Shown piece by piece: positions 9,113-21,129 of a stretch of DNA of 64,000 bases (position 1 is its first letter; each line of letters begins with the position of its first letter). A model generated the notes under the pieces. It saw only the letters and a list, made by a program, of their open reading frames with translations, searched no databases and was not told the DNA's origin. Made by a program: the position numbers and the translations under genes. The stretch is from Novosphingobium sp. HII-3 (GTDB lineage Bacteria; Pseudomonadota; Alphaproteobacteria; Sphingomonadales; Sphingomonadaceae): assembly GCF_002916655.1 (NCBI RefSeq), contig NZ_PPSM01000014.1, positions 496,001-560,000 of the forward strand, given 5' to 3'.

Positions 9113-10339
9113 TCAGAGGTCGATCAGGAGACGCGTGGGATCCTCGATCGCTTCCTTGATGGTCTTGAGGGCAGTGACCGCCTCGCGACCGTCGATGATG
9201 CGGTGGTCGTAGGACAGGGCGATGTACATCATCGGGCGGATGACGATCTCGCCGTTGCGGACGACCGGGCGGTCCTCGATGCGGTGGAGGCCCAGCACGG
9301 CCGACTGCGGGGGGTTGATGATCGGGGTCGACATCAGGCCGCCGAACACGCCGCCGTTGGAGATCGTGAAGGTGCCGCCCTTCATGTCTTCCATGGTGAG
9401 CGTGCCTTCCTTGGCCTTCTTGCCGAAGCCCGCGATCGCCTTCTCGATGCCCGCGAAGCCGAGCTTGTCGCAGTCCTTCACGACGGGAACGACAAGGCCG
9501 TTCGGCGCCGAGACGGCGATCGAGATGTCGACGTAATCATGGTAGACGATCTCGTCGCCGTCGATCTGCGCGTTGACCGCCGGGATGTCCTTGAGCGCGA
9601 GGACCGACGCCTTGGCGAAGAAGGACATGAAGCCCAGCTTGATGCCGTGCTTCTTCTGGAACACGTCCTTGTACTTCTCGCGCGCCTCGATGACCGCCGA
9701 CATGTCGACGTCGTTGAAGGTGGTGAGAAGCGCCGCGTTGTCCTGCGCGGACTTGAGGCGCTTGGCGATCGTCTGGCGCAGGCGCGTCATCTTGACGCGT
9801 TCCTCGTTGCGGGCAGCCGGAGCGGCGGCCGCCGCCGGTGCCGACGTGGCGGGCGCGGACGCCGGCTTGTTCTTGGCCGCTTCGAGGACGTCGTCCTTGG
9901 TGATGCGGCCATCCTTGCCAGTGCCCTTGATGGTCGCCGGATCGATGCCGTGCTCAAGGATCGCGCGGCGCACGGCCGGCGACAGGACCGACGAACCGGC
10001 CGAAGCCTCGTCGGCGGCCGGAGCGGCGGCAGGGGCTACCGCCGCAGCGGGCGCCGGGGTGGCGGCGGGGGCTGCGGCAGGCTTCGCAGCCGGTGCGCCT
10101 GCGCCTTCCTCGATCGTGGCGATGAGCGCGCCAACGGTGACGGTGTCGCCTTCCTTGGCGATGTGCTGGCCCATCACGCCTGCGTGAGGTGCCATGACGT
10201 CGATCGCGACCTTGTCGGTTTCGAGGCTGGCAATGGGCTCGTCAGCGGCGACGGCTTCGCCCGGCTGCTTCAGCCACTGGCCGATGGTGGCTTCGGAGAC
10301 GGATTCGCCGAGCGTGGGGACCTTGACTTCGGTGGACAT
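9113..10339 (-). CDS. odhB: 2-oxoglutarate dehydrogenase E2 (dihydrolipoyl succinyltransferase)
   Basis: A 408-residue succinyltransferase core of the 2-oxoglutarate dehydrogenase complex. The lipoyl domain is at residues 1-75 with the modified lysine at K43 in [10 protein letters not shown]. An Ala/Pro-rich linker leads to the E3-binding domain ([29 protein letters not shown]) and then the catalytic domain with the C-terminal active-site motif [12 protein letters not shown]. The ATG at 10339 is chosen over an in-frame TTG at 10351 because it begins the conserved [14 protein letters not shown]. It starts 8 bases after the odhA stop, so the two are translated from one message. Confidence 0.96.
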   Translation of the reverse strand: MSTEVKVPTLGESVSEATIGQWLKQPGEAVAADEPIASLETDKVAIDVMAPHAGVMGQHIAKEGDTVTVGALIATIEEGAGAPAAKPAAAPAATPAPAAAVAPAAAPAADEASAGSSVLSPAVRRAILEHGIDPATIKGTGKDGRITKDDVLEAAKNKPASAPATSAPAAAAAPAARNEERVKMTRLRQTIAKRLKSAQDNAALLTTFNDVDMSAVIEAREKYKDVFQKKHGIKLGFMSFFAKASVLALKDIPAVNAQIDGDEIVYHDYVDISIAVSAPNGLVVPVVKDCDKLGFAGIEKAIAGFGKKAKEGTLTMEDMKGGTFTISNGGVFGGLMSTPIINPPQSAVLGLHRIEDRPVVRNGEIVIRPMMYIALSYDHRIIDGREAVTALKTIKEAIEDPTRLLIDL

Positions 10340-10347
10340 GATGTATC

Positions 10348-13197
10348 TCAAGCCTTCTGCTTGCGACGGAGTTCGGAACGAACGGAAAGATGCAGCGCAT
10401 CGGCAACCAGCGCCGCCTGTTCGGCGGTGTGGCGCTTGGCGAGGCCGGTGGCCGGCGAAGCCGACGCGGCGCGACCGGCGTAGCGGGGACGAGGGGCGGA
10501 AACCCCTGCCGCCTTCGCGGCTTCCTCGATCAGCGGGTCAACGAAGAACCATGAACCGTTGTTCTTCGGCTCTTCCTGGCACCAGACGATCTCCTCGAGA
10601 TTCGGCATCTTCGAGAGACGCTCGGTCAGCGGTTCGCCCGGGAAGGGGTAGAGCTGTTCGAGACGGATGATCTGGGTGTCGGTGATCTCGGCGGCATCGC
10701 GCGCTTCGAGAAGATCATAGAAGACCTTGCCCGAGCACAGGATGACCTTCTTCGTCGCTTCGTCCGCCGAGCCGTTCGGGTCGGAGAGGATGCGCTTGAA
10801 GTCGCCTTCCAGGAACTCCTTCGCGCTTGACTTCGCCAGCGGGTGGCGGAGCAGCGACTTGGGAGTCATGATGATCAGCGGCTTGCGGAACGGACGGCGC
10901 ATCTGGCGGCGCAGAACGTGGAAGTAGTTCGCGGGGCTGGTGATGTTGCAGACCTGGATGTTGTCCTGCGCGCAGAGCTGCAGGTAACGCTCCAGGCGCG
11001 CCGACGAATGCTCCGGCCCCTGGCCTTCGTACCCGTGCGGCAGCAGCATGACGAGGCCGTTCGCGCGCAGCCATTTGGATTCGGCCGAGGCGACGTACTG
11101 GTCGATGATGATCTGTGCGCCGTTGGCGAAGTCACCGAACTGCGCTTCCCAGAGGACGAGTGTTTTGGGATCGGCGCTGGCGAAGCCGTACTCGAAGCCG
11201 AGCACGCCGTATTCCGACAGTGTCGAATCCAGCACTTCGAAGCGGCCGTGCGGCAGCGTCGAAAGCGCGACGTACTTGTTCTCATTCGTCTGGTCCGTCC
11301 ACACCGCATGGCGCTGCGAGAACGTGCCGCGACCGCAGTCCTGGCCGGAGAGACGAACGCCATAGCCCTCGGTGACGAGGCTGCCGAAGGCGAGGGCCTC
11401 CGCCGTCGCCCAGTCGAAGCCTTCGCCGCTCTTGAACATCTCTTCCTTGGCGGCGAGCACGCGAGCGAGCGTCTTGTGGACGGTGAAGCCCTCGGGGACG
11501 GTCGTCAGGGTGCGGCCCAGGCTTTCGAACAGCTTGGGCTCGACCCGCGTGTCGACGTTGCGGCGCGCGGTTTCCGGATCGGCCGGCTTGTGGAAGCCGC
11601 TCCACTGGCCACCGAACCAGTCGGCCTGGTTCGACTTATAGGTCTTGGCCGCCTCGAACTGCTCTTCGAGGTGCGCCGTGAAGGCCGCCTCGGTTTCCGG
11701 CAGGAAGTTCGCGTCGATGACGCCTTCCTTGAGGAGACGCTCGCCGTAGATCTTGCTGACCGGCGGGTGCTGGCGGATCTTCTGGTACATCAACGGCTGG
11801 GTGAAGCCTGGCTCGTCGCCTTCGTTGTGGCCGAAGCGGCGGTAGCACCACATGTCGATCACGATGTCGCGGCCGAAGGTCTGGCGGTAGTCGATCGCCA
11901 GCTTGCAGGCGAAGGTCACCGCCGCCGGATCATCGCCGTTGACGTGCAGGATCGGCGCCTGGACGCCCTTGGCGACGTCCGAGGGATACGGCGAGTTGCG
12001 CGCGAACTGCGGGCTCGTCGTGAAGCCGATCTGGTTGTTGATGATGAAGTGGACGCAGCCGCCGGTGTTGTAGCCCTTCACGCCCGAGAGGCCGAAGCAC
12101 TCCCAGATGATGCCCTGGCCCGCGAAGGCCGCGTCACCGTGGATGAGGACCGGCAGCACCTGCTTGTGCTTGGCGCCGGGGCCGATGTCGTCGCCGATAT
12201 CGTCCGCGATGGTCTGGTAGGCGCGCACCTTGCCGAGAACGACCGGGTCGACCGTTTCGAGGTGCGACGGGTTCGGCATCAGGCTCATGTGAACCTTCGT
12301 GCCGTCGAAGTCGCGGTCGGTCGAGGTGCCGAGGTGGTACTTCACGTCACCCGACCCGCCAACGTCCTCCGGGTTGGCGGTGCCGCCCGAGAATTCGTGG
12401 AAAATGACCTTGTACGGCTTCGCCATCACGTTCGCGAGGACGTTCAGGCGGCCGCGGTGGGCCATGCCGTAAACGATTTCCTTCACGCCGAGCTGGCCGC
12501 CGTATTTGATGACGGCTTCAAGCGCCGGAATCATCGATTCGCCGCCATCCAGGCCGAAGCGCTTCGTGCCGACGTACTTCTTGCCGAGGAACTTCTCGTA
12601 CTGCTCACCGCGCACGACGGCCTGCAGGATCGCCTTCTTGCCTTCCGGCGTGAACTCGATCTCCTTGTCAGCGCCTTCCATGCGCTCCTGGAGGAAGCGG
12701 CGCTCCTCCGTGTCGGCGATGTGCATGTACTCGAGGCCGACCTTGCCGCAGTAGTTCGCGCGCAGGATCTGCACGAGTTCGCGGACGGTGGTCCATTCCA
12801 GGCCGAGGGCGCCGCCGACGTAGACCTTGCGGTCCTGGGCCGCTCCGACGAAACCGTGGTAATCGGGCGTGAGGTCGGCGGGCAGCTTGCGCTGGTTCAG
12901 GCCGAGCGGGTCGAGGTCCGCCGCGAGATGACCGCGCACACGATAGGTGCGGATCAGCATCATCGCCCGGATTGCATCGGCCGCCGCTTCGTCTATGCGG
13001 GCCTGGTCGACCTTGACGCCGCCCTTGTCCGCCGCCTTCTTGATCTCGGCCTTCAGGACAGTGGGATCGAGGCCCTGGGTCCAGTCGTCCTCGGCCTCGC
13101 CGCCGACGAGCGGCCAGCTGCCGCGCTGCCAGCTCGGTCCGGCCTGGGGCTCGTCGAGTCCCATGTCGGGGGTGAAATCAAAACTCTCGTCGCCCAT
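10348..13197 (-). CDS. odhA: 2-oxoglutarate dehydrogenase E1
   Basis: A 949-residue thiamine-diphosphate enzyme that decarboxylates 2-oxoglutarate and transfers the succinyl group to the E2 lipoyl arm. Recognisable segments include [39 protein letters not shown] and the C-terminal LYPFPGEPL. The start is taken at the ATG at 13197, with AGGTG six bases upstream; an in-frame GTG exists at 13206. It is the first gene of the odhA-odhB pair and follows sucD after about 190 bases that contain a hairpin but no clear terminator. Length is normal for the family. Confidence 0.97.
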   Translation of the reverse strand: MGDESFDFTPDMGLDEPQAGPSWQRGSWPLVGGEAEDDWTQGLDPTVLKAEIKKAADKGGVKVDQARIDEAAADAIRAMMLIRTYRVRGHLAADLDPLGLNQRKLPADLTPDYHGFVGAAQDRKVYVGGALGLEWTTVRELVQILRANYCGKVGLEYMHIADTEERRFLQERMEGADKEIEFTPEGKKAILQAVVRGEQYEKFLGKKYVGTKRFGLDGGESMIPALEAVIKYGGQLGVKEIVYGMAHRGRLNVLANVMAKPYKVIFHEFSGGTANPEDVGGSGDVKYHLGTSTDRDFDGTKVHMSLMPNPSHLETVDPVVLGKVRAYQTIADDIGDDIGPGAKHKQVLPVLIHGDAAFAGQGIIWECFGLSGVKGYNTGGCVHFIINNQIGFTTSPQFARNSPYPSDVAKGVQAPILHVNGDDPAAVTFACKLAIDYRQTFGRDIVIDMWCYRRFGHNEGDEPGFTQPLMYQKIRQHPPVSKIYGERLLKEGVIDANFLPETEAAFTAHLEEQFEAAKTYKSNQADWFGGQWSGFHKPADPETARRNVDTRVEPKLFESLGRTLTTVPEGFTVHKTLARVLAAKEEMFKSGEGFDWATAEALAFGSLVTEGYGVRLSGQDCGRGTFSQRHAVWTDQTNENKYVALSTLPHGRFEVLDSTLSEYGVLGFEYGFASADPKTLVLWEAQFGDFANGAQIIIDQYVASAESKWLRANGLVMLLPHGYEGQGPEHSSARLERYLQLCAQDNIQVCNITSPANYFHVLRRQMRRPFRKPLIIMTPKSLLRHPLAKSSAKEFLEGDFKRILSDPNGSADEATKKVILCSGKVFYDLLEARDAAEITDTQIIRLEQLYPFPGEPLTERLSKMPNLEEIVWCQEEPKNNGSWFFVDPLIEEAAKAAGVSAPRPRYAGRAASASPATGLAKRHTAEQAALVADALHLSVRSELRRKQKA

Positions 13198-13341
13198 AGG
13201 AAACACCTATCGCCACGCCCGGACAGCAAAAATCGTCCGGCGTCTCGGTTTGGCGGCTGACGGGTCCAGCAGGAGAGCCGTTAGTCCGCTCGGGTACTCA
13301 CGCCGGGACCGAATGCCCCGTGCGCGTCTTGGTAAGCGCTC

Positions 13342-13373
13342 CCGGGCGGCAGGGTTCCTGCCGTACCGCCCGG
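13342..13373 (-). other. GC-rich hairpin downstream of sucD
   Basis: Inverted repeat CCGGGCGG / CCGCCCGG, with an alternative inner pairing GGCAGG / CCTGCC. It lies 13 bases beyond the sucD stop and has no T-run on the minus strand, so it is more likely an mRNA-stabilising or attenuating structure than a full terminator. Confidence 0.5.
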
Positions 13374-13385
13374 TTGCGCCTTAAA

Positions 13386-14276
13386 TCAGGCGTAAGCCTT
13401 GATGGCTTCCACCAGCGTCTCGCCCAGCAGCGAGGGGCTGGACGACACCTTGATGCCGGCCTCTTCCATCGCTGCGATCTTGTCCTCGGCGCCGCCCTGG
13501 CCGCCCGAAACGATCGCGCCCGCATGGCCCATGCGGCGGCCCGGAGGCGCCGTACGGCCGGCGATGAAGCCCGCCATCGGCTTGCGACGGCCGCGCTTGG
13601 CTTCGTCCTTGAGGAACTGGGCCGCTTCTTCTTCCGCTGAACCGCCGATTTCACCGATCATGATGATCGACTTGGTTTCCTCGTCAGCGAGGAACAGTTC
13701 GAGGACGTCGATGAAGTTGGTGCCGTTGACGGGGTCGCCGCCGATGCCGACCGCGGTGGTCTGACCAAGGCCTGCCGCGGTGGTCTGGAACACGGCTTCA
13801 TAGGTGAGCGTGCCCGAGCGCGACACGACGCCGACCGAACCCTTGGAGAAGATGTTGCCCGGCATGATGCCGATCTTGCATTCGTTGGGGGTCAGCACGC
13901 CGGGGCAGTTGGGGCCGATCAGGCGCGACTTGGAGCCGACGAGCGCGCGCTTCACCGGCACCATGTCGAGAACGGGAATGCCCTCGGTGATGCAGATGAT
14001 GAGTTCCATCTCGGCGTCGATCGCTTCGAGGATGGCGTCGGCGGCGCCGAACGGCGGCACGTAGACGCACGATGCGGTGGCGCCGGTGGCGGCCTTGGCT
14101 TCGTGGACCGAGTTGAACTGCGGCAGGCCGAGGTGCTCGGTGCCGCCCTTGCCGGGGGTCACGCCCGCGACCATCTGCGTGCCGTAGTCGAGGGCGGCCT
14201 GGGTGTGGAAGCTGCCCGTGGCGCCGGTCATGCCCTGAGTGATGACCTTGGTGTTCTTGTTAACGAGGATCGACAT
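13386..14276 (-). CDS. sucD: Succinyl-CoA synthetase alpha subunit
   Basis: A 296-residue alpha subunit of the enzyme converting succinyl-CoA to succinate with substrate-level phosphorylation. The CoA-binding N-terminal domain starts [29 protein letters not shown] marks the interdomain region, and the phosphorylated active-site histidine is in [11 protein letters not shown]. The beta subunit gene (sucC), which usually sits immediately upstream, is absent: mdh lies there instead, separated by 127 bases with a long hairpin. The beta subunit must be encoded outside this window. Confidence 0.97.
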   Translation of the reverse strand: MSILVNKNTKVITQGMTGATGSFHTQAALDYGTQMVAGVTPGKGGTEHLGLPQFNSVHEAKAATGATASCVYVPPFGAADAILEAIDAEMELIICITEGIPVLDMVPVKRALVGSKSRLIGPNCPGVLTPNECKIGIMPGNIFSKGSVGVVSRSGTLTYEAVFQTTAAGLGQTTAVGIGGDPVNGTNFIDVLELFLADEETKSIIMIGEIGGSAEEEAAQFLKDEAKRGRRKPMAGFIAGRTAPPGRRMGHAGAIVSGGQGGAEDKIAAMEEAGIKVSSSPSLLGETLVEAIKAYA

Positions 14277-14341
14277 CGGTTTTCCTGTTCCTGATCATGG
14301 AAGCAGCCGGTGAGGCCGGGGAGGTTCCAAGAAACTGTGAG

Positions 14342-14386
14342 GCCCTCGCGCTGCCGGCCCGGGTGCGGGGCCGGCGGCGCGAGGGC
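14342..14386 (-). other. Long intercistronic hairpin between mdh and sucD
   Basis: Outer stem GCCCTCGCGC / GCGCGAGGGC (10 bp, perfect) and inner stem CCGGCCC / GGGCCGG (7 bp) form one extended hairpin. No uninterrupted T-run follows on the minus strand, although AGTTTCTT occurs a little downstream. It may partly terminate or stabilise the mdh message ahead of sucD. Confidence 0.6.
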
Positions 14387-14403
14387 AGTGTGTGTCTGTG
14401 GCC

Positions 14404-15719
<1,316 letters not shown>

Positions 15720-16061
15720 TCAGATCACGAGACGGGCGGCGGTCGCGGCGGCGAGGCGGGGGTCGAAGCGGCCGCAGATGTCCAGCCACCGCGCCCGCTC
15801 TCTCGGCTGCCGGGAAACGCCGGCAACCTCGGCCTCTTCCGCCGCACGCCGTGCTGCGGAAAGGCCATGGCGGGCGAAGTGCATGAGCGCTTCGGCGAGG
15901 CGCGCGTCCTCTCCCGAGGTGTCTTCGCAGGCAAGCGTGCGCAGGATGCGCGGCGAGAGCACCGCATTGTCGTTGGCAGCGCCGAGCGGCGCGTCCTTGC
16001 AGATGACACCGCAGACGGCCGGCACCGTTCCGTTAAGGGCGGCGGCAAAGCGGATGGTCAT
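15720..16061 (-). CDS. Hypothetical protein with ANDN motif
   Basis: A 113-residue cytoplasmic protein, Ala/Arg rich and mostly helical (RILRTLACEDTSGEDARLAEALMHFARHGLSAARRAAEEAE). It contains the short sequence GAANDNA, which recurs in small sphingomonad proteins of unknown role. No catalytic motif is visible. It lies upstream of mdh on the same strand with a long gap, so it has its own promoter. Coding is likely from the well-formed frame and isolation from other genes, but the function is unknown. Confidence 0.55.
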   Translation of the reverse strand: MTIRFAAALNGTVPAVCGVICKDAPLGAANDNAVLSPRILRTLACEDTSGEDARLAEALMHFARHGLSAARRAAEEAEVAGVSRQPRERARWLDICGRFDPRLAAATAARLVI

Positions 16062-16296
16062 AAGAAGGTGCCCCTCTGTGGCTGCGACGTTGTGTGCACA
16101 TTGTCACGCGGCAGGGCTAAGCTATCGTGAGAAAGTATGGTTTACGAAATCCTGCCACGGGCATCTCGGGCCGTGAAAGCCACGGCCCGCCGCTTCGTCC
16201 AACGCCGCGTGGACAAATGCGAACGTCAGCTAGCGCCCCAATCCTGCCGGAACGTAAGCGCCCCCTAGCGGATGTTTCGACAGGCGCTATGCAGGC

Positions 16297-16623
16297 ATGA
16301 TGATCCGGCGAAGCTTGTTCATCTTAGGTGCGGCGGTTTTTGGCGTGCTGCTGCTCATCGTGGCCGTCCCCTTTGCCCCACCATTGCTGAACTGGCTGAC
16401 GTACGATCCCCAAGCCTGCGCCGTCTACTCCGAGAAGAACATCGCGGATTTCGTAAGCGCTGATCTGAGTGCTGGGCGCAGCGTCTGCTCGATCAGCAAG
16501 CCACAGAGCTGGTCCAACGATAACCCTGCCGATGTTATTATCTGCGACGGCGAACGGCGATCAGTGGAACGCGCTGAGGTCTATCCTGACTGCGGGATTG
16601 AACACAGACCTATGGGCCGCTGA
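16297..16623 (+). CDS. Small membrane-anchored hypothetical protein
   Basis: A 108-residue protein with one N-terminal transmembrane or signal-anchor segment (LFILGAAVFGVLLLIVAVPFA) and a periplasmic part with four cysteines (QACAVYSEKN, RSVCSISK, VIICDGE, YPDCGIE) that could form two disulfides. An in-frame ATG follows directly, so the start is 16297 or 16300. No family recognised. It is flanked by genes pointing left on both sides and is the only plus-strand gene here. Composition is less GC-biased than its neighbours, which may indicate recent acquisition, but that is only an impression. Confidence 0.5.
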   Translation: MMIRRSLFILGAAVFGVLLLIVAVPFAPPLLNWLTYDPQACAVYSEKNIADFVSADLSAGRSVCSISKPQSWSNDNPADVIICDGERRSVERAEVYPDCGIEHRPMGR

Positions 16624-16689
16624 GCTGCCTGATGGCAGCTAACCACCCGTGTCAGTCTTTCACGCCGGTGTCGAATCTGTCCACACGGT

Positions 16690-17901
16690 CTAGCGAGTAC
16701 CCGCGGATGCGCCGTTTGGCGTTGCAATCCATCGCCCGGAATTCGCGTACTCAGGGCGGATGCCCTGCGTGCCCGGCAGGTTGCGCGCCGTGTAGAGAGC
16801 CTCGCCGCCCCGCTCGCGCACCTGGCTTGAATAGGCAGGCGCGGGTGCTGCCGGGGCCTTCGCTTCGGCGGCCATGTCCTGCACCGCCGCCCCGGAAGCG
16901 GGAAGGCCGGTCGCGAACGCCTGCTGCACCGCCAGAGGATCGAGCGCGGCGCTGACAGCGGCGCTGGCGGCGCTGTCGTCCCGGCGGTGCGGCGCGGCGA
17001 CAGGTTCCCCGCCCAGGTAGGCGAAGCGAAACGTCGCGGGTTTTCCGGCGGCGCCCCGGAAGGCGTAGAAGCGGTGCGCGCCGATGGTGCCCAGGGGGTG
17101 CAGGCTTGGCGCCCAGTACGGCCGGACCTGTACAGTGTGGTAATGCGTGGCGAGCCCCGCCGGCGCATAGACATAGCCCGCCAGCGCAGCACGCGCGACG
17201 GCGCGGGCCCGCTCCCAGAACATCGGCTGCGGCCGGCGCGCCAGCGACCCGTCGCACGTGAAGGAGAACTGGCACCCGGTCGATCGCTCCGACCCCTGGT
17301 AGACGACGCCGCACACCGTGCCGGGATAGGCGGGATGAGCCACCCGGTTGAGCACGACCTGCGCGACCGCGCGCTGGCCTGCGTCGGGCTCACTCGCCGC
17401 TTCATAGTAAATCGCCGCCGTGAGGCACTGGAGCGCGCGGGTGCGATCGACGCCGGACCTGTCGATAAAGAGGGGGCGGGCGAAAGGCAGCGGGCCGCTT
17501 GCCCGATCGTCCGCGTCCGAATGGATGCCCTCGCCGATCTGCAGAGGGCGCGTCTCCGCTTCAAGATAGTAGAAGGCGGAGCCCGGAAAACTTGCACCGG
17601 CCTGCTCGAAAGGTATCGGCTGCGGGCCCGATTCGGAAAGCGCGGCGTCAGCGATGGCGAAGCGCCCCCAGTCATCGCCCCACTCATCGGGCGCCGCGAA
17701 GGCGGGCAGCGCGACCGTCATGGCCGCCGTCATGACGTAGATCCAATGTCGCTCAAGCCCGCGTGGACGCCGTCCGACCGGCCGGGCGCGGCGCGGATAC
17801 CGTGCGGCGAAGTCACGGGGCCTCTGGACCACGAGCTGCTCGCGCTCCATCCGATGCGCCTCTGCGGCGTCTCGTTCGGTGGAGGCGGGGGGAGCAGGCA
17901 C
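16690..17901 (-). CDS. SleB-like cell wall hydrolase (Hydrolase_2 domain)
   Basis: A 403-residue protein with a cytoplasmic basic N-terminus, one membrane anchor (WIYVMTAAMTVALPAFA near residues 53-69) and a periplasmic SleB-type domain around residues 155-270: CLTAAIYYEAASEPDAGQRAVAQVVLNRV, then VCGVVYQGSERSTGCQFSFTCDG. The glutamate in YYEA is the expected catalytic residue of this peptidoglycan hydrolase fold. The GTG at 17901 has AAGGA five bases upstream; an in-frame ATG at 17850 is the alternative. The C-terminal 130 residues are low-complexity Ala/Pro rich. Likely role: peptidoglycan remodelling during growth or division. Confidence 0.85.
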   Translation of the reverse strand: MPAPPASTERDAAEAHRMEREQLVVQRPRDFAARYPRRARPVGRRPRGLERHWIYVMTAAMTVALPAFAAPDEWGDDWGRFAIADAALSESGPQPIPFEQAGASFPGSAFYYLEAETRPLQIGEGIHSDADDRASGPLPFARPLFIDRSGVDRTRALQCLTAAIYYEAASEPDAGQRAVAQVVLNRVAHPAYPGTVCGVVYQGSERSTGCQFSFTCDGSLARRPQPMFWERARAVARAALAGYVYAPAGLATHYHTVQVRPYWAPSLHPLGTIGAHRFYAFRGAAGKPATFRFAYLGGEPVAAPHRRDDSAASAAVSAALDPLAVQQAFATGLPASGAAVQDMAAEAKAPAAPAPAYSSQVRERGGEALYTARNLPGTQGIRPEYANSGRWIATPNGASAGTR

Positions 17902-18388
17902 GCGTTTCCTTTCAATCTCGAGCGTCGCCTACTGCAAGTGGCCGGATGGCGCATCCTGCCGTTTCGGAGCCGTCCCGTTGCGGTACAGGGTGGCTCCTAT
18001 CAGCAAAGGTTTACGATTTGCTCCGAAGCGGCCGCCTCTTTGCGCGGCGGGAATGCGGCACCGCCGGAGCGGCTTGCCAAGTGGGCGGCGCACGACTATC
18101 CGCCCGCTCACGTCATGGGTGCCTGTAAGGGCCTAAGAGGGAAGCCGGCTGCAATTGCCGGCGCTGCCCCCGCAACTGTGACCGGGGAGGGGCCTTCAAC
18201 AAGCCACTGGCCGCAGGCCGGGAAGGTGAGGGCGCACCGGCGATCCGGAAGCCAGGAGACCTGCCCGCTGACGGTCGTTCCGCAATCGGACGGGGTGTAC
18301 CGGTTGCAGCGAGCGTGTCGCGCCGAAAGGTCCGGCTCGCACGCCTCCGCCATGAACGGCAAGAGCACGTTCAAGGTCGGGAGGCCAC
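17902..18388 (+). other. Long leader region of the btu operon
   Basis: Divergent intergenic region between the SleB-like gene and btuB. Its right half holds the cobalamin riboswitch (about 18115-18280). The left part should carry the promoter for the btu operon, but no confident -35/-10 pair is visible. GGGAGG lies 5 bases upstream of the btuB ATG. Confidence 0.6.
18115..18280 (+). promoter_or_regulatory. Cobalamin riboswitch
   Basis: Shows the conserved B12 aptamer elements in order: GGTGCCTGTAAGGGCC at the 5' side, GGAAGCCGG, the core GCTGCCCCCGCAACTGTGAC, and the 3' B12 box AAGCCAGGAGACCTGCC at about 18250-18265. It precedes btuB and would reduce expression of the uptake operon when adenosylcobalamin is plentiful. 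Confidence 0.95.
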
Positions 18389-20224
18389 ATGAAGTACCTG
18401 TTTATGCTTGCCACAGCGCTCACGATGGCGCCTGTTGCCCAAGCGGAAGAGATGGCGCCCGCTGATGGTGGGCGCTCCGATATCGTCGTGACCGCCACGC
18501 GTGAGCCAACGCCGCTGACCCAGGTGGGCCAGTCGGTGAGCGTCGTCACCCGCGACGAGATCGAGCGCGTTCAGGCGATTTCGGCCACGGACGTCCTCTC
18601 CCGCCTTCCGGGCATTTCGGTGGTGCAGTCCGGCGGCTTTGGCCAGCCGTCGAGCGTCTTCATACGCGGTGCCGAGAACGCGCAGTCGCTCGTGCTCATC
18701 GATGGCGTGCGCATCAACGATCCGGGCGACGTGGGGGGTGGGTTCGATTTCGGAGCCTTACCGATCGCGCAGTTCGATCGTGTCGAGGTGGTGCGCGGCG
18801 CATCCGGCGTGCTGTGGGGGAGCCGCGCGGTGGGCGGGGTCATCAACCTTATCACGGCCGAGCCGACCGAGGAATGGAGCGCGCGTGGCCAGGCCGAGTA
18901 CGGCTGGCGCGATCGCAGGCAGGCGAACGTGTCGGCCTCCGGGCTGGTCGGCCCCGTCGGGGTGGTTCTCGGTGCCAACTGGATGAAGGGCGACGGCTTC
19001 TCCGCGTTCAACGAGCGGCGCGGCGGGACGGAGAAGGACGGCTTCGAGAGCCGGAACGCCAATGCGCGCCTCTCGCTGGAACTGGCTCCCGGGCTTTCGG
19101 CGGATGCGGGCGGGTTCTACACCAAGGCGAATTACGATTACGACGCGTCCGGCGCCGACGCGCTGCACGTCGGCCTGAAGCGGGATACTCTGGGCTACGC
19201 GAACCTGCGTTATGCCGATGCCGCCGGTCGCCTCAGCGCGCGCTTCGGCTACGGCCTCAACGACACCCGGCGCGTTTCGGACGATGCGGTCTTCGGCCCG
19301 TACGAGACAAACGGCCGGACCGAGCGGCTGGAAGCGCAGGCCAGCTTCACGCCGTTGGAGATGGCCAGCCTCCTCGTCGGCGGGGAAACCGAAAAGCAGA
19401 CGTTTGACGACAACTACGGCGCGCGCGATTCCACCCGTATCAACAGCATCTTCGGCAACCTAACTCTTCGTCCGCTTTCCGGCCTGACGCTGAATGGCGG
19501 GCTGCGTTACGACGACAGTTCCGATTTCGGGGACCGCACCACCTTCGCCGCCAACGGCGCCTGGGTGCTGGGCGAGGGCGAGGAAGCAGCGGTCCTGCGT
19601 GCGAGCTACGGCGAAGCCTTCAAGGCGCCGTCGCTGTACCAGCTCTACACCAACGCCGGCTTCCGCAATCTTGATCCCGAGACCTCGACCAGCTGGGACG
19701 TGGGGCTGGAGCAGCCCTTCGCGCAAGGAACGGGCCGCTTCACGCTGACCTATTTCGACCGCAGGACGCGCAATCTGATCGACTACGACCTGGCGAACTG
19801 GAATTACTACAACGTCGGTCGGGCCCGCGCGAAGGGGCTTGAACTGGGAATGCAGGTGACGGATTGGGAGGGCTTCGACGTCAATCTCGCCTATACCTAC
19901 CTGGATGCCACCAACGCGATCACCGGGACACAGCTGGCTCGTCGGCCGCAGAACAACGTCTACGCCAGCATCGACAAGACCTGGGAAATGGGGCTGAAGC
20001 TGGGCGCGGACCTGCGCGTCGGCGGCGGGCGCTATGATGACACGGCGAACACGCTCTATGTGACGGGGCATGCCGTGGTCGGTCTTCGCGCGGCTTATCC
20101 GCTGACGGATACGGTGGAGGTCTACGGGCGGATCGAGAATCTTCTCGATGAACACTATGAAGTGGTTCGCAGCTACGGCACTCCGGGACGGTCCGCTTAC
20201 GCCGGCATCCGGGTGACGATCTGA
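18389..20224 (+). CDS. btuB: TonB-dependent vitamin B12 receptor
   Basis: A 611-residue outer-membrane receptor. The signal peptide ends near AQA, the TonB box-like segment is SDIVVTATREP, and the plug domain follows (TDVLSRLPGISVVQSGG, SVFIRGAENAQSLVLIDGVRINDP, VVRGASGVLWGSRAVGGVINLIT). The barrel ends with the TonB-receptor C-terminal pattern VEVYGRIENLLDEHYEV and a terminal strand RSAYAGIRVTI. Location after a cobalamin riboswitch and before a BtuFCD system identifies the substrate as a corrinoid. Its stop overlaps the next start (TGATG), indicating translational coupling. Confidence 0.95.
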   Translation: MKYLFMLATALTMAPVAQAEEMAPADGGRSDIVVTATREPTPLTQVGQSVSVVTRDEIERVQAISATDVLSRLPGISVVQSGGFGQPSSVFIRGAENAQSLVLIDGVRINDPGDVGGGFDFGALPIAQFDRVEVVRGASGVLWGSRAVGGVINLITAEPTEEWSARGQAEYGWRDRRQANVSASGLVGPVGVVLGANWMKGDGFSAFNERRGGTEKDGFESRNANARLSLELAPGLSADAGGFYTKANYDYDASGADALHVGLKRDTLGYANLRYADAAGRLSARFGYGLNDTRRVSDDAVFGPYETNGRTERLEAQASFTPLEMASLLVGGETEKQTFDDNYGARDSTRINSIFGNLTLRPLSGLTLNGGLRYDDSSDFGDRTTFAANGAWVLGEGEEAAVLRASYGEAFKAPSLYQLYTNAGFRNLDPETSTSWDVGLEQPFAQGTGRFTLTYFDRRTRNLIDYDLANWNYYNVGRARAKGLELGMQVTDWEGFDVNLAYTYLDATNAITGTQLARRPQNNVYASIDKTWEMGLKLGADLRVGGGRYDDTANTLYVTGHAVVGLRAAYPLTDTVEVYGRIENLLDEHYEVVRSYGTPGRSAYAGIRVTI

Positions 20225-21129
20225 TGCAGCGGGCGGCTCTTTCGTCCTACGGGCGCTGGAGCCGCCGACTGTCGCTGCTGGCGGCATGCGCCGTGCTGGC
20301 GGGGTGTCAGCCCAGGGCCGCCGGACCTGACGGGACGCCGCCCTCGCATCCGCGCATCGTCTCGCTCAATCCTTGCACGGACGCCGTGCTCGCGGACGTG
20401 GCGTCGCCGGGGCAACTGCTTGCCGTCTCGCACTACAGCCACGATCCAGCGTCGACGTCGATGGGTGTGGCACGGGCTGCCACCTTCGGAAAAGTGTCCG
20501 ATGCGGTTGAGGACATCCTGGCCCTTCGCCCGGACGTGGTCGTCGCCAGCAGCTTCCTTGCGCCTGCCACCGCGCAGGCGCTGCGGGACATGGGGATAGC
20601 CGTGCATCTGGAACCGCTCCCCGCTGACCTCGCCGCCGCGCGCGAGCAGGTCCGAAGGCTGGCGAGCCTCGCCGGCAACCCGGCAGGCGGGAAAGCGCTC
20701 GTCACCCGGATCGACACGGCCCTTGCAGCGGCCGCTCCCCCTGCGGGATCGCGGCCCGTCCGCGCGCTGCTGTGGCAGTCGGGCGGGATCGTCGCGGGAG
20801 ACACCACGCTTATCGCCGACCTGATGCGCCACGCGGGGCTTGCCAACGCAGCGGCGGCCCGCGGGCTCTCGCAGGCCGACTATCTGCCGCTGGAGCGTGT
20901 GATCGCGGATCCGCCGGAACTGGTGCTGACCGCCGAGACGGAGGGCGGGGAGGAAAACCGCCTGCTCGATCATCCCGCACTGGAGCGGGTGAAAGGGCTC
21001 GTACGCGTGCCGATCGATCCGGGGCTGGCCTGGTGCGGCGGGCCTACGATACCGCGGGCCTTGGCGCGGTTTGCCGAAATACGCCGGGCTATGAGACAAG
21101 AATCGCCGCGAGCGGAGGGTCGGCCATGA
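20224..21129 (+). CDS. btuF: Cobalamin-binding periplasmic lipoprotein
   Basis: A 301-residue substrate-binding protein of the two-lobed helical-backbone (BtuF/FhuD) type. The lipoprotein signal ends in LAGC near residue 28. The sequence HPRIVSLNPCTDAVLADVASPGQLLAVSHYS is typical of the first lobe and DILALRPDVVVAS of the conserved hinge entry. It would deliver corrinoid from BtuB to the BtuCD permease. ATG overlaps the btuB stop, and its own stop overlaps the btuC start by ATGA. Confidence 0.92.
   Translation: MQRAALSSYGRWSRRLSLLAACAVLAGCQPRAAGPDGTPPSHPRIVSLNPCTDAVLADVASPGQLLAVSHYSHDPASTSMGVARAATFGKVSDAVEDILALRPDVVVASSFLAPATAQALRDMGIAVHLEPLPADLAAAREQVRRLASLAGNPAGGKALVTRIDTALAAAAPPAGSRPVRALLWQSGGIVAGDTTLIADLMRHAGLANAAAARGLSQADYLPLERVIADPPELVLTAETEGGEENRLLDHPALERVKGLVRVPIDPGLAWCGGPTIPRALARFAEIRRAMRQESPRAEGRP

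Noticed and set aside
10843..13260. An 805-codon open frame antisense to odhA
   Set aside because: Same antisense effect; low-complexity Arg/Glu/Val translation and no ribosome binding site.
16581..17687. A 368-codon Ser/Arg/Pro-rich frame in another register of the SleB-like gene
   Set aside because: Composition is typical of a shifted frame; the SleB frame has domain motifs and a good ribosome binding site.
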